Assembly (NCBI GenBank): GCA_026770025.1 | Contig: JAMXDE010000013.1 | Location: forward strand, 62,001-126,000 | Origin: Craspedostauros australis | Lineage: Eukaryota; Bacillariophyta; Bacillariophyceae; Mastogloiales; Achnanthaceae | Length of the DNA stretch: 64,000 bases | Direction: 5' to 3' | Part shown: piece after piece, positions 27,924 to 38,681 of the stretch | Numbering within the stretch: position 1 is the first letter of the stretch | Layout: each line of letters starts with the position of its first letter | Made by a program: the position numbers and the translations under genes | The notes under the pieces: model-generated | The model's database searches: none | The model's input: only the letters and a program-made list of their open reading frames with translations | Told to the model about the DNA's origin: nothing

Positions 27924-29990
27924 TGTCCTTAATCAATGCCAACTCATTCTCTTCCCCCCCCAGTATTATATTTGGGCGCGCTACCGAACAAATACCCATA
28001 CTCAACCACATACGACCAAGTGCATGCCACGAAGTCCAGCAGATAGTGTGGATGGAATGAAAGCGGACGAGGACGGTCGGAAGCTGAGGAGAGTTCTCCG
28101 ACTCGCACCTCATGTGTATTTGTGGGCGGCATGCTCATCCTCCAGCAGTTGCGTACGAATGCAGCACGAGGTACTCTACTCTCCATGGCGAAGTGGAATA
28201 CATGATATTAGTATGCACAGCGCAGAGTGCAACAAGTAATGGCTCGTACGAGTCTGCCATTCTGTTCGTTTGATTCATTCCATCCCGGCTCTCTACTTTG
28301 TACTATCCGCACAGAATGTGAAATGGTGTTGCGATAACGCGAGTTGTGAAGTTTTGTGGGTGATGGGTGATGGGTGATGGGTCGGGTTAAGATAGACTAA
28401 TCTGGAGCACGCTCGAAACTAACCAAATCATTTCGTATGATGCTATATCTCAACAACACATCGTTTCCAACTAAGATCAAATAGTGCATTCGAACCCCTG
28501 ACTATCATTGATTCTGGATATTGAAGGTAAATGTATATGCATGTTGTCCTTCACATTGTGTTGGCTTGCTTTCTGTCGTGTCTTTGATTCAACAAAATTC
28601 TGGGTGGCGCCATGCTTTGCCCTCCCTCCAGTAGCCATGAAGCTTCTTCACGGATATCTGCACCACACATCCCAAAGCCTCCCTGCACTGAAACTGAGCG
28701 ATTTCGAAACACCGTTTTCGATCCGGACGCGGTTCATATTTGGATTTGTAACTCCTCCGTGCAACCTTCTCAGCCCCTCCACATGCCCCTTGTGCGTTCC
28801 CACATTTCCTGGTGACACACTCATGCATCCAGAATGGGTCGGGCGCTCATGCCTCCGAAGGCACACCTCTGCATGATGAAGCCATTGTGCTTGTTTTGTG
28901 CCCACCGAGGACGACCCTTTTGTATGCATTCTCGGCTGCGGCCTCTTCCATACAATATCCGTGGAGAAGGCTTCGATCTGCTCCACCCTGAGTTGATGCT
29001 GAACACGTCTTGGTTGGGTGGCTTGACGATTTGGGTGACTTGTGCATGCCCCCCATCACCGCCGAAGCCATGTGGCATGTTCGCTGCCACCCACCCAAAA
29101 ACTCTTGCCCTCTGCTTTTTCCTTTCCTTCAACACATTCCAGGCCACCCCCAAGCCTCAAACTTCGTGGTCACCTCCACCATACCCTCTTGGATGCGTTT
29201 TGCCCATCCATAATCATTGGAATGGCCTGCGTATTCCATACAGAGACCATATCCAACGAGCGAATTTTCCTCCAATTCGTGTCCTTCGCTCTTTGGCCTG
29301 TCACGGTCCCAAATCAACCGCTCCAGCAGACCCCTCTCGCATATCCACCAAGCTTTACATGGCCGTTCCACCTATGCGCTTGGATATTGTATTGGACAGC
29401 TGGTTGTTGTAGCGCCATTGATGCTGTTCGACAGCTCTTGACGAGTTTTGTTGTGTTTCTCATTGTCGACTTGTTGTTGCGTGGAATTTGGCACTCTCGA
29501 CAGGTTGCTGAGTTTGGACATTCGATCGAAACCCACCAAATGCACGAAAGAGGCATGAAACAAAACACTCCACAAGTACCAATACCGCGCCGCAAATCTG
29601 TACGTGTGAATTGTTTGTGTCTTTCGGATCCGGTTTACGACTCACTCGACCTACTCTGTATTCGCGTTGCCAGCGAGACTCGGAAGTTGCCACCACAACC
29701 ATCACCAACTTTTCCACGGTTCCCGCAAAATCCACCAATCTCCCAACACGGAATTCGGAGGCACTCGTCGCAGATCCGCAACCCTTTTGGGGTTTTCCTT
29801 CGACCGCGCCGTGTGCGATCATGGCCACACGGAAAGCACAGCTGGGTGGCTTGAACAGGAGCACAAGGTGTCACAAAACGGCGGCCTCTGCACTTATTCA
29901 ACAGCTTTCCACAGTATAGCACATAGAACACACATACAGCACATACAGCACACAGCACACACAGCACACAGCAAATCCAACATCAGCAAG
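27924..29990. other. Intergenic, 2.1 kb
   Basis: Short frames on both strands, none recognisable. A small (gatgggt)n run lies at 28361-28384. Minus-strand frames across 28589-29371 switch frame repeatedly and could be a decayed element, but I cannot name one. Confidence 0.45.
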
Positions 29991-30018
29991 GACGACGACG
30001 ACGACGACGACGACGACG
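29991..30018. repeat. (GAC)9 microsatellite in the ankyrin gene leader
   Basis: Nine GAC units end 7 bp before the start codon of the ankyrin gene, so they lie in its 5' untranslated region. Confidence 0.9.
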
Positions 30019-30024
30019 AAAGGC

Positions 30025-31731
30025 ATGTCTTCAGCCACCCCCTCCTTGCACGACGCCTGCAGAGCGGGCAAACTGGATCAGGTACGCTCCATCATCGCAA
30101 GATCGACTGGTGCGGTCGATGCCAAGGCAACGGATGGCTCTGGCGACACGCCAATGCATCTCGCCTGTCGTGGTGGACATGATGACGTTGTGAGATACCT
30201 GATGACAGAAGCTGGAGACCAAGTCAGCACGGATGTGACGATCCAAAACAAGGCTGGACGAACGATTCTGCACGAGGCGTGCGAATCCAAGAACGTGGTG
30301 ATGGTGGCATTCTTGATGGAGCTGGATCAGATCAACGCCAACGCCGTTATCAACGTCGGCAATCAATACGGCAACACACCGCTCCACGATGCCTGCCGAC
30401 GTGGGCACAAGGACATCGTTGAGTGCCTCATCGATGCCAATTCCTCCGCTGTTGATGTGGACAGCCAGAACGAGCACGGCATGACGCCTTTCCACTTCGC
30501 GTGCGGAAATCACCGTATGGAGGTGGTGAAGTATCTGGTGGAATCGGATCACATCACGATCAATCCCAACACGCGCAACCTCAACGGGAAGACTCCGTTC
30601 CATGATGCGTGCGAACGCGGTCACATGGAGGTGATTGAGTACTTGACTCAGGCCGAGCAGATCAATATCGAGGTCAACGAGAGAGACAACAGCGGGAACA
30701 CAGCATTCCATCTCGCCTGTCGTCCTCAAAATCAAAATGTGATTGCCTATCTCATAGGATTGGACCAGGCTCCCGTCGACGTCAACATCGCGGACAAAGA
30801 CGAAAAGACGCCATTCCATACTCTTTGCAGATATGCAGGGGTTGATTTCGTCAAGTCCTTCGTCGAATCGACCAGCAACGTCCTTGACGCCAATGCTCAA
30901 GACCGTAAAGGCAACACCCCGCTCCACACGGCGTGCATACATAAGCGGACGGACATGGTCAAGTTCGTCTTGGATTCCGGACGAGCTGACGCCAGCATGA
31001 AGGCGAAGAACAAGGAGGGCAAGACACCCATGCACATCGTGTGCGAATCAGGCCAGATGGATCTGGTCAAGCACTTCATCCAACCCGATCGTGCCCACGT
31101 CAATGTCAACGTGCAGGACGAGGATGGCAACACTCCGCTCCACCTTGCTTGTATGGCTCGCCAAAAGGAAGTAGTCACGTATCTGATGGAAACCGCAAAA
31201 GAAAATGTGAATACGAGCCTCCGCAACAAGGAGGGCAACACGCTCCTCCATATGACGTGCAAGAATGGATACATGCTGGAGGTCCATGGTCTCGCCAAGC
31301 TCAGTCAGCTCTACGATTACATCCAGAAGAAGGTCGTCCCGACCACAAACTTGCATGAGCCCATGCTCATGCGTGATGGAAACGCCGGAACTGGTTTGGT
31401 GAATATGGCAGTGTCTGTCATGCACGTCCCAAACAACGATGGCGACACTCCGATCCACTACGCATGTTGTTTTTGCAACATCAAGGCCTTGCGCGATCTC
31501 CTTGCGTGGGAGGCGCTTGATGCGACCTTGCAAAACAACGATGGTGACACCGTCTTGCACAAGGTTTGCGAAAGAGGAAACTTGGAGATGCTCAAGTTGC
31601 TGATCGACTCCCCAAATGTCGAGGCGGATACCCGCGTTTCTAACAACAGCGGCATGACGCCTCGCCACTGCGCGCAACAGAAAGGACATAAGAACATCGT
31701 TCGGTACTTGAAAAGCCTTCCAAAGGCTTGA
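30025..31731 (+). CDS. Ankyrin-repeat protein, 15 repeats
   Basis: A single-exon, 568-residue protein built almost wholly of ~36-residue ankyrin repeats with the usual G-T/N-TPLHxAC signature (GNTPLHDACRRGHKDIV, GKTPFHDACERGHMEVI, GDTPIHYACC, GDTVLHKVCERGNLEML). I count 15, slightly longer than the 33-residue standard because the loop between repeats carries extra residues. A ~45-residue break after repeat 12 (~430-470) interrupts the stack. No signal peptide, membrane helix or extra domain is seen, so it is probably a soluble intracellular binding scaffold. The start is the first ATG after the GAC run. Partner unknown. Confidence 0.92.
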   Translation: MSSATPSLHDACRAGKLDQVRSIIARSTGAVDAKATDGSGDTPMHLACRGGHDDVVRYLMTEAGDQVSTDVTIQNKAGRTILHEACESKNVVMVAFLMELDQINANAVINVGNQYGNTPLHDACRRGHKDIVECLIDANSSAVDVDSQNEHGMTPFHFACGNHRMEVVKYLVESDHITINPNTRNLNGKTPFHDACERGHMEVIEYLTQAEQINIEVNERDNSGNTAFHLACRPQNQNVIAYLIGLDQAPVDVNIADKDEKTPFHTLCRYAGVDFVKSFVESTSNVLDANAQDRKGNTPLHTACIHKRTDMVKFVLDSGRADASMKAKNKEGKTPMHIVCESGQMDLVKHFIQPDRAHVNVNVQDEDGNTPLHLACMARQKEVVTYLMETAKENVNTSLRNKEGNTLLHMTCKNGYMLEVHGLAKLSQLYDYIQKKVVPTTNLHEPMLMRDGNAGTGLVNMAVSVMHVPNNDGDTPIHYACCFCNIKALRDLLAWEALDATLQNNDGDTVLHKVCERGNLEMLKLLIDSPNVEADTRVSNNSGMTPRHCAQQKGHKNIVRYLKSLPKA

Positions 31732-33710
31732 GCTCATTCCAGCACTCGTATCAATATGGAGAAGTGACTCACCTCGATCAAGTTGTCCCATCATTGCCCT
31801 TTGCGGTAGATCTCTTTCCCCTTGTTCGCCGCCTCTCACACGTCAACTCGGTTCATCATCAGTCAAATTGCATACCGTGCGACAGTGCTCGTTGTCCAAG
31901 AACAAGTTTCCTTGCACACGCATAGTACTTGTACGAGCTACTCTAGCAGCAGCATGCTTCTTGATTGATACTCGATCCAATCACACGCTTCCTTCCCATT
32001 AAGTTTGCATATCAACAGACTAATATCACGAATTTTCCAACAACTCTGCTCAGCTCTACTTTACTTATACTTGACCATGTGCGTTTACCAAGCACGATTG
32101 CCGCGTCGACCTTCGTACCAGTTCCGATGCTCACGCTGACCTCAGATGATCCATTTCTCCACTGTGGGCGAGTAGTATTGCAATAGGTATGTACCACAGC
32201 ACCCCACTCTCTCTCTCTCTCTCTCCACTCGTACAGGCGACTCTGCCCAACTTGCATTTTGCGACAAGGTCAAAGATCTCGCAATGTGCATAGGTATCAT
32301 ACCCCAGAACACGAGGTATGTTGCATGAACCAAAAGCGAGGATGACATCGTCGCCATTGACTGCTACATTCGAGCATGTACCATATGCTACGATCGAACA
32401 CCATTGAATAGGTTGAGTCCCGCAATCGCCCGATTCCCGGGAGGCTTCCGTATCCCAACAACAAGACAAAGCGCCACACCAAAAGTCTTTCAGAATCGTG
32501 ACTAGATAGGTCGATGGACAGACGGTGCCGCATATGCAACGCGTCAGATCCACGCTGGGCACCTGATCGCTCCGCGCGGCCGTAATTCAGAACAGACAGG
32601 GTTTCACCCCCCATCTCCGGTGACTATACACGAAAAACCTGCGCACGTGGGTGAAGATCCAGCGGAAATTTGGCGCCAAGACGTGGCCACAACCAAGAGG
32701 GAGAGACGAACATCGGCTCCGGGCTCCAATACTTGTCGGTACCGTCAGCATCGTCGTCGAAGGAAAGTATGCACAACCCGGAGTATGATAGGGTACCATC
32801 AAGCGAAGCAGAGCATCGTCATGGGGGAATCTTCATTCTTCGGGGCGTGTTGAGGAGATTCATGTTTCGCATTGCATTTAGGCAATCTGGCAATGAATCT
32901 TCCGATGAAGGCAAGCACGCTTCCACCAAAGGAGAGACACAACGGAAAATGGTGATGGCAGATGCGTTCCATCGTGCTCCATTCTGCCCAAAGGAGACTC
33001 CAGAACATTCGTCGTCGTACAGTGGAGTAGTAGTCGTATGGTATCATCTCTCCAGCAGAGGTTTTCCTGTTGGCGGGCTCTTGATGTGCGCGGAGAAACG
33101 CGAATGTTCTAGATTCATGAATCTGCATAGATTCACAACAATTGCCTTCTGTGGATTCATTTCTTCCCCCCTCGGACAGGAAACAAAGATACGCTCGGCG
33201 AGGTCGGGATCGGCATCAGCCCAAACAACGGAAACAACCACGCGTGGCAACTGTTCTCTCGGTTGGTCTCATCGATGTGAGGCAACGAAAACACGGAGAT
33301 TGCCATCGTTGGCGTGGCACGCATCACCAGCCTCGGCACTCTTCCTTCGAATCCTTTGGCTGGGGCGCGACCTGTGGGTATGGTACGAGCTCCTTGACGA
33401 GTATTGAGTACCAGCTCCATGCGTGTGGTAGCGTATGGTAGGATATCGCAGGATACTTGGCTCGCATTGCAGGAGTATCCGTACATCTTCATTCCAATAC
33501 AATGCAACTCCTCAACGTACTCTGATGCCGCACACCAGGAGCATGATCACGCAGCATGCAACAAGCCTGAACACTGGTATCTATTGGGACGTGTAGAGTG
33601 CCGTCGAGCACCGCTGTTGTTCAGCAGAACTCACAAAACACTGGTGATCACGCAACATCACGCGCCAACAACTCCAGAAAGGCAAGCAAAAGAGCAGAAG
33701 GAAGCCAATC
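31732..33710. other. Intergenic, 2.0 kb
   Basis: A (CT)n microsatellite lies at 32208-32225. A 245-codon frame at 32670-33407 (+) has no recognisable content and unusual composition, so it is not called. The last ~60 bp before 33711 are A/C/G-rich leader. Confidence 0.45.
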
Positions 33711-36419
33711 ATGTTCCAATCTCTCCTCGTGCGGGGCTTGGTCGCCCTCATGGTCGTCCCAGCAACCATGGGACAAGGGTCTTCCGTCAGTTTCATCCAC
33801 ATGAACGACCATCACTCGCATGTGGATGAGCAGACATTCGATTTGCGAGGTGATAATGTGCCTCTCGGTCTCTCTGTCAACGTGACGAGGCTGCGTGCGC
33901 GGTATGGTGAGTTCGGCAATGGAGTGCGATCCGATCATCGTCGTGATTGTGGACTGATACGGGATCTGCATTGGTGGTCGCCCGTGTATCCCATTATAGT
34001 ATGAAACATAGTAAATAGTTCATTCGTACAAGCCAAGCATCCCAGCCATGCGTACGAATACACGAATTCCATCGCAATATGTAATCGTATCCATGCCACG
34101 AGCCGTGCTTATCCAAGCCCCTTCGTCTGTCCCATTGCTTCATTTTTCCTCACCCCTTGTCACTTCTTTGACCGTCGCTTGTACAATATCATGTACGAGT
34201 TATACATCCCAATTCTCGTACTTCATGCGCATCGGCTATCTGGCATGGCAATCGTCGTTGTCTGCTTCATCCAACCAATATCCAGGCGGGGCACCCCGAT
34301 CTGTTGCATTGATGAAGCAACTCAAGGCCAACGCAACCGATGAGGGGCGGGACGCATTCTGCTTGCACGCTGGCGACGCCCTGACTGGCACCCTTTACTA
34401 CACCTTCTTTGGTGTCCTGCCAGACGCTGCCGTGATGAACGCCGCCGGCCTTGACGTGTTCGCTGTGGGCAATCACGAATTTGACGGGGGAGACAGCGTG
34501 TTGGCCAATCTGATCCAGAATTTGACGATGCCAACCATCTCCAGCAACAGTAAGTAGCCTTGCATTTGCGCAAGTATCTGTCCAATGCTACTACATGATG
34601 AGGACAAACGCGTCCACTCCACGACGCACAGTCAATTGCCCGTCGGTGTTGCTGCTGCCGCTGCTATCGTTGTCACCATCGTCCGGCGAAATACTTCACT
34701 CGCCACTTCATTCTCCGTCCCAATCACACAATCCACCAACCCCCCTCATGCCCCTGTTTATCCCTCTCATCGTTGTCGTACTTCGCTGCACATCACTTGA
34801 CTTCACTTTCTCTGTTGAATCCACATCCAGTCCGTCCCGGACCCAACTCTTCGCTCAACGACTTGGGGGACAAATCCATTGCGAGCCACATCATCAAGGA
34901 CCTCCCCAATGGAAAGAAGCTTGGTATTTGCGGTGTCACCACGAAGCTCTCCACCGAACGTTCCTCCTTCCCTGACGAGGGGACGACGCTCGACGATGAA
35001 GTGGCGTCGGCCACGGCCTGCGTCAATGAACTGAAGACAAAGAACATTACCATGATCGCCCTGCTCTCTCATGTTGGTTACGGCGTCGACGCCTCCATGT
35101 TGTCCATGATCGACGGAGTGGATGTCATCATTGGTGGCCATTCTCACACGTTGATGGGAGGGAATGCGCTCACATCGCTCGGATTCACTCCGCGCTCTGC
35201 GTACGCAGAGCTAGTCAACGGTGTTTGCATCGTGCACAGCTGGGAGTACTTCAAGGTCATCAGCCGGGTCGACGTGGACTTCGACGAGGACGGCAACGTG
35301 GTGCAATGCAACGGGCAAACGTACGTGTCCATCAACCCAGATACGTACCAGATTCGCGATGAGAATTCTCCGTTCGATCGCAAGAACCTGAATGCGTCTG
35401 ATGCTGCCATCGTCACGAGCGTCCTGCTCCAAAACATCGCCGTTGTGAACACAGGAGAAGACCAGGATACGGTGGATGCCATCCGTCCATTCCGTGATCA
35501 GGTTGGCGATCGTGAGGCTGAGACGATCGCCACGGCTGAGACGACCCTTTGCCACACGCGCGGTGGATTTTATGATGCCGCATGCTCCGATAAACCAGAG
35601 CGGACCTTCGTCGGCGGAGGGGTTTGCCTCCTGGTCGCGCAGGGCTTCCTGTACAACGTCCCAACGGCCGACGTCGCGATCCAGAACTCCGGAGGCTGCC
35701 GCACGTCCATTGAGGAGGGAGAGTTCACATTCGGTGATGCCTTCACCGTCCTGCCCTTCACCAACACCCTCGTGATTCTCAAAATGACGGGCGCGCAGAT
35801 CAAGCAAGTGCTCGAGGACGCCCTGAGTTTCACGTTGGATGCTGGCGGTAGCACTGGCGCGTTCCCCGTGAGCGCCGGATTGCGATGGAAGAATAACTCC
35901 ACCATGCCGACCAACGAACGCATCAGCGAGCTTGAGGTGAACATCCGTCTGGAAGAGGATTCGTGGAGCCCCATTGACATGATGAAAAATTACACCGTCG
36001 TCACCAACGATTTTATTGCCGCTCCCCGTGACGGATACTTGACATTCGGAGAGATCGACAAGTCCGATCCATCCGCGTACACCAACACCTTCATTGAGTA
36101 CGGCCAGTCTCTTGTCAACTTCGCCAAGGAGGTACAGATCCTACGCGACCCCCCGCTCGACGTGTACTCCACGCAGCTCCTGGTCACTGCGACAGGCGAG
36201 ACCGTGGACCTTTCCAGCATCGGTGGCAGCGACACAGCTGTCAGCATGGCTCCATCCAACGCCCCTTCCAGCTCTCCCTCCAACGTTCCAACCAAATCCG
36301 CGACCGGCACACCAACCAGTGTTCCGACCGCCGCACCAACATCCGGAGGCGTCGTGGCTCGCAACGCAATCTCATTGGTCGCCGCCACTGCTCTCTTCGC
36401 GACGCTTCTTCTCGATTAG
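33711..36419 (+). CDS. Secreted 5'-nucleotidase / metallophosphoesterase, probable GPI anchor (three exons)
   Basis: Exons are 33711-33906, 34286-34549 and 34831-36419, with introns of 379 and 281 bp (GTGAGT...CAG and GTAAGT...CAG, both phase 1), giving 682 aa. A signal peptide (MFQSLLVRGLVALMVVPATMG) is followed by the metallophosphatase motifs: NDHHSHV (32-38; Asp33/His35), AGDALTG with Asp96, GNHEFDGG (127-134) and GGHSHT (~255-260). The 5'-nucleotidase C domain has IQNSGGCR and FGDAFTVLPFTNTLV. The C terminus is a Pro/Ser/Thr linker (SNAPSSSPSNVPTK) and a hydrophobic tail ending TALFATLLLD, as in GPI signals. The enzyme should release phosphate and nucleoside from extracellular nucleotides, so it is a candidate for phosphorus scavenging. 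The metal-binding residues I looked for are present. Confidence 0.92.
33907..34285 (+). other. Intron 1 of the 5'-nucleotidase gene
   Basis: GTGAGTTCGG at the donor and ATATCCAG at the acceptor; it joins ...RLRARY-G with GAPRSVALMK, as expected for the family between the first two metal motifs. Confidence 0.85.
34550..34830 (+). other. Intron 2 of the 5'-nucleotidase gene
   Basis: GTAAGTAGCC at the donor and CACATCCAG at the acceptor; it joins ...PTISSN-I to RPGPNSSLND in frame. Confidence 0.85.
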
Positions 36420-37419
36420 CAGATGGAGCGTCAGTTCATGGTATTGCATGAGAGTGCACGGCATGGTTCGACAAGTTAACATCGTTAGTGCCCAAGTCTG
36501 CGAGTACTCTCTGGAGAATGCTTGAATCATTTCGTGCTCCCTTGCATCACCCTCCTTTGTGGCACAAGTCTTGCGCCAATGCCATGCATACATGCGCGTA
36601 CACGAAGCTCGTAGTCGTACCATGCCATCCTATGCAAAGGCTTGTCGCGACGTACCTGCGATCGGGTTGCTCCCCAACAATGGATCGTACGCCAACAATC
36701 AACACATCACATCAACAAAAGATGCCGAGACGAAGATCTCATGTGTTCGCGAGTATCCAGTTCCACGTTTCCGCCAACAAGCGAAAAGAAAGGAATTGGT
36801 CGGACTGGTCGATTGCTCCGCAGTTTGACGGATGGCGGACGAACCAACACTGAATCTTTTCCCAACGTGCCACCCGGCCCAAAAGATCCCCAAACACCAA
36901 AAAGTGCACAACATGAACGAAAAGGGAAGCCTGTCAGCAGCGTTGATGGATGATGATGGATGATGATGGATGATGATGGATGATGATGGATCTCCACAAA
37001 ACCACATCATCTCACCAAAGGTGCGCTACACCGCGGATACCAATACTTCCATCATATTCTATGAGAATATATTCTATTATATTCTATTCTATTTGTGCAA
37101 CATCAGCGGTACAAGCTGCAGAGTAGAGCAAAGTTGAGTGTTGCGCCAGCTCGTAGTACCACACAACCCAGAGAGAGAGTCGTACCGAGCAGCACAATCA
37201 CTCTGCAGAGAGTACCCCACCAGCATCTCATCTTCGTGCGTGAAGCAAGGAACAATTGAAGCCAAGCGGGCATTGCATTGGTGCAATTTTGTGCAATACG
37301 ACCTATTATATAATAATACTCTGTAGAGAGAGAGAGCATCACAAGACAACTGCGAGCAAACACAAGGAGGATACACGACGAGTCCCTTTTCCCTTCCCCT
37401 TCCTCCTACTGCGCTAACC
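36420..37419. other. Intergenic, 1.0 kb
   Basis: It has a 10-bp tandem repeat (tgatgatgga) at 36945-36990 and a TA-rich stretch at 37045-37092. The last ~80 bp are the pyrimidine-rich leader of the next gene. No other gene is seen. Confidence 0.5.
36945..36990. repeat. 10-bp minisatellite (tgatgatgga)
   Basis: About 4.5 head-to-tail units. Confidence 0.9.
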
Positions 37420-37995
37420 ATGCCATCCAAAAGCAACAGCCAAGGCGGCAGCAGCAGCAGCACAGAGCCGACGTTGCTGTCGAAATTCCTGTCCATCAAC
37501 TCGAAACCCACGGCGGAGACGTTCCCAGAGCTTCCCGACATGATCATCTGGTTCCGTTGCTTCCTGGCCATCTTCTACGGCGCGTACTTGGGCTTGATGC
37601 GCACCAGCACCAGCCACGCGTCCGGCATAATCTTTGGCCTCAACGTCATCACCTTCGTGCCGTACGTCTACTGCCAGACCTTCTTGGGCGTCGCAGATGA
37701 ATCCTACGGCAACAAGATTCTCTTCGGGGGCGTCTTCAACGCCTTGGCGCTGATGCTTCTCGTGTGGACCTACTTCTACACGACGGAGCATGCGACGGAG
37801 GAGGCGGCGTTCGCCCAGGCGCTCCTGGCGGCGAAGGCGATTGTAGATGGCGAGGGACAACAGCAGCAGGCAGAAGTCGGAGGTGCCATGAATGATGCGT
37901 CGCCGTTGGAAGCTGCGATTGATGCCATGGGGGGAGCGGATTCGGCGGCGGCAGAGGCAGCTGCGGCGGCCATTACCGAAGAAGCAGAGTTCTGA
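37420..37995 (+). CDS. Rab5ip/EMC6-superfamily ER membrane protein (RAB5IF-like)
   Basis: A 191-residue single-exon protein. A polar N terminus of ~40 residues precedes PDMIIWFRCFLAIFYG (~40-55). Two further hydrophobic segments follow (~68-90 and ~99-120), then a DESYGNKILFGG loop and an Ala/Glu-rich tail. The IIWFR start of helix 1, the D-E-YG loop and the ALALMLLVWTYFYT helix look like RAB5IF (OPTI, partner in the ER insertase GEL complex) more than EMC6 itself; both share the Rab5ip fold. Its likely role is as a partner in inserting membrane proteins in the ER. The assignment to RAB5IF rather than EMC6 is inference from remembered sequence. The ~70-residue acidic/Ala tail is longer than in animal homologues. 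Confidence 0.75.
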   Translation: MPSKSNSQGGSSSSTEPTLLSKFLSINSKPTAETFPELPDMIIWFRCFLAIFYGAYLGLMRTSTSHASGIIFGLNVITFVPYVYCQTFLGVADESYGNKILFGGVFNALALMLLVWTYFYTTEHATEEAAFAQALLAAKAIVDGEGQQQQAEVGGAMNDASPLEAAIDAMGGADSAAAEAAAAAITEEAEF

Positions 37996-38681
37996 CCTGA
38001 TCAACGTGCAACTGTTACAGCGTGTGTGCAGACACCAATGCTCTCGTGCACCCTCTCTCGCTCTCTCCAGAGAGAGAAAGTCGGGTAGAGTACGAGCATT
38101 GATATCATCCTGCATTCTGCGCGCGTCCTACTCCAGTCGGAGCATGCCACACTCGGCGAGCATTCCAACGCATGCAAGGAAGTGGGGTGAAATAACATGT
38201 TCGAGCACCCTACGGAATAGTAACATAGTATGCATACTCCACTCGTGCGCGCGCTCGTCGACAGCATCCTCGCAGGAGACCAGCATCATACTCGAGCGTT
38301 GCCAACTGAGCTCATACTCGCATGTACCAATGTGGAGAATGGCTCAGTTGTACACGCGCTTGCAACGTTCACCTTCTACTTACCGATTAATGGCATGCAA
38401 CACCAACATGCTACCGAACACTGATAGCGACAGTACCGGAAACCAGTTCGAATGGTGTTAAATATATTTTTAAGCGTGCGTATTCGTTGCTCTGGGTTCA
38501 TGTTTGAGCGGGTTATTGTGGATACGTGGAGTGCGATTGATTTGCTTGCGTGTGAAGCAAAGATCTGTGCAACAGCTGCATCCGTGGATGTGTGTGCTGG
38601 GGTCCGGCTGCGATGTGGGCAAGGCAAGCGGGATGGAGGAGAGTGTCACAACTCGCGAGATGGGATGGGTCGATGCGACGC
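37996..38681. other. Convergent intergenic region
   Basis: It lies between the stop codons of the RAB5IF-like gene (+) and the silicon transporter (-), so it holds both 3' ends. No other gene is seen. Confidence 0.5.

Noticed and set aside
32670-33407. 245-codon frame
   Set aside because: No domain, odd composition, no start context or leader; similar lengths arise by chance at this GC content.
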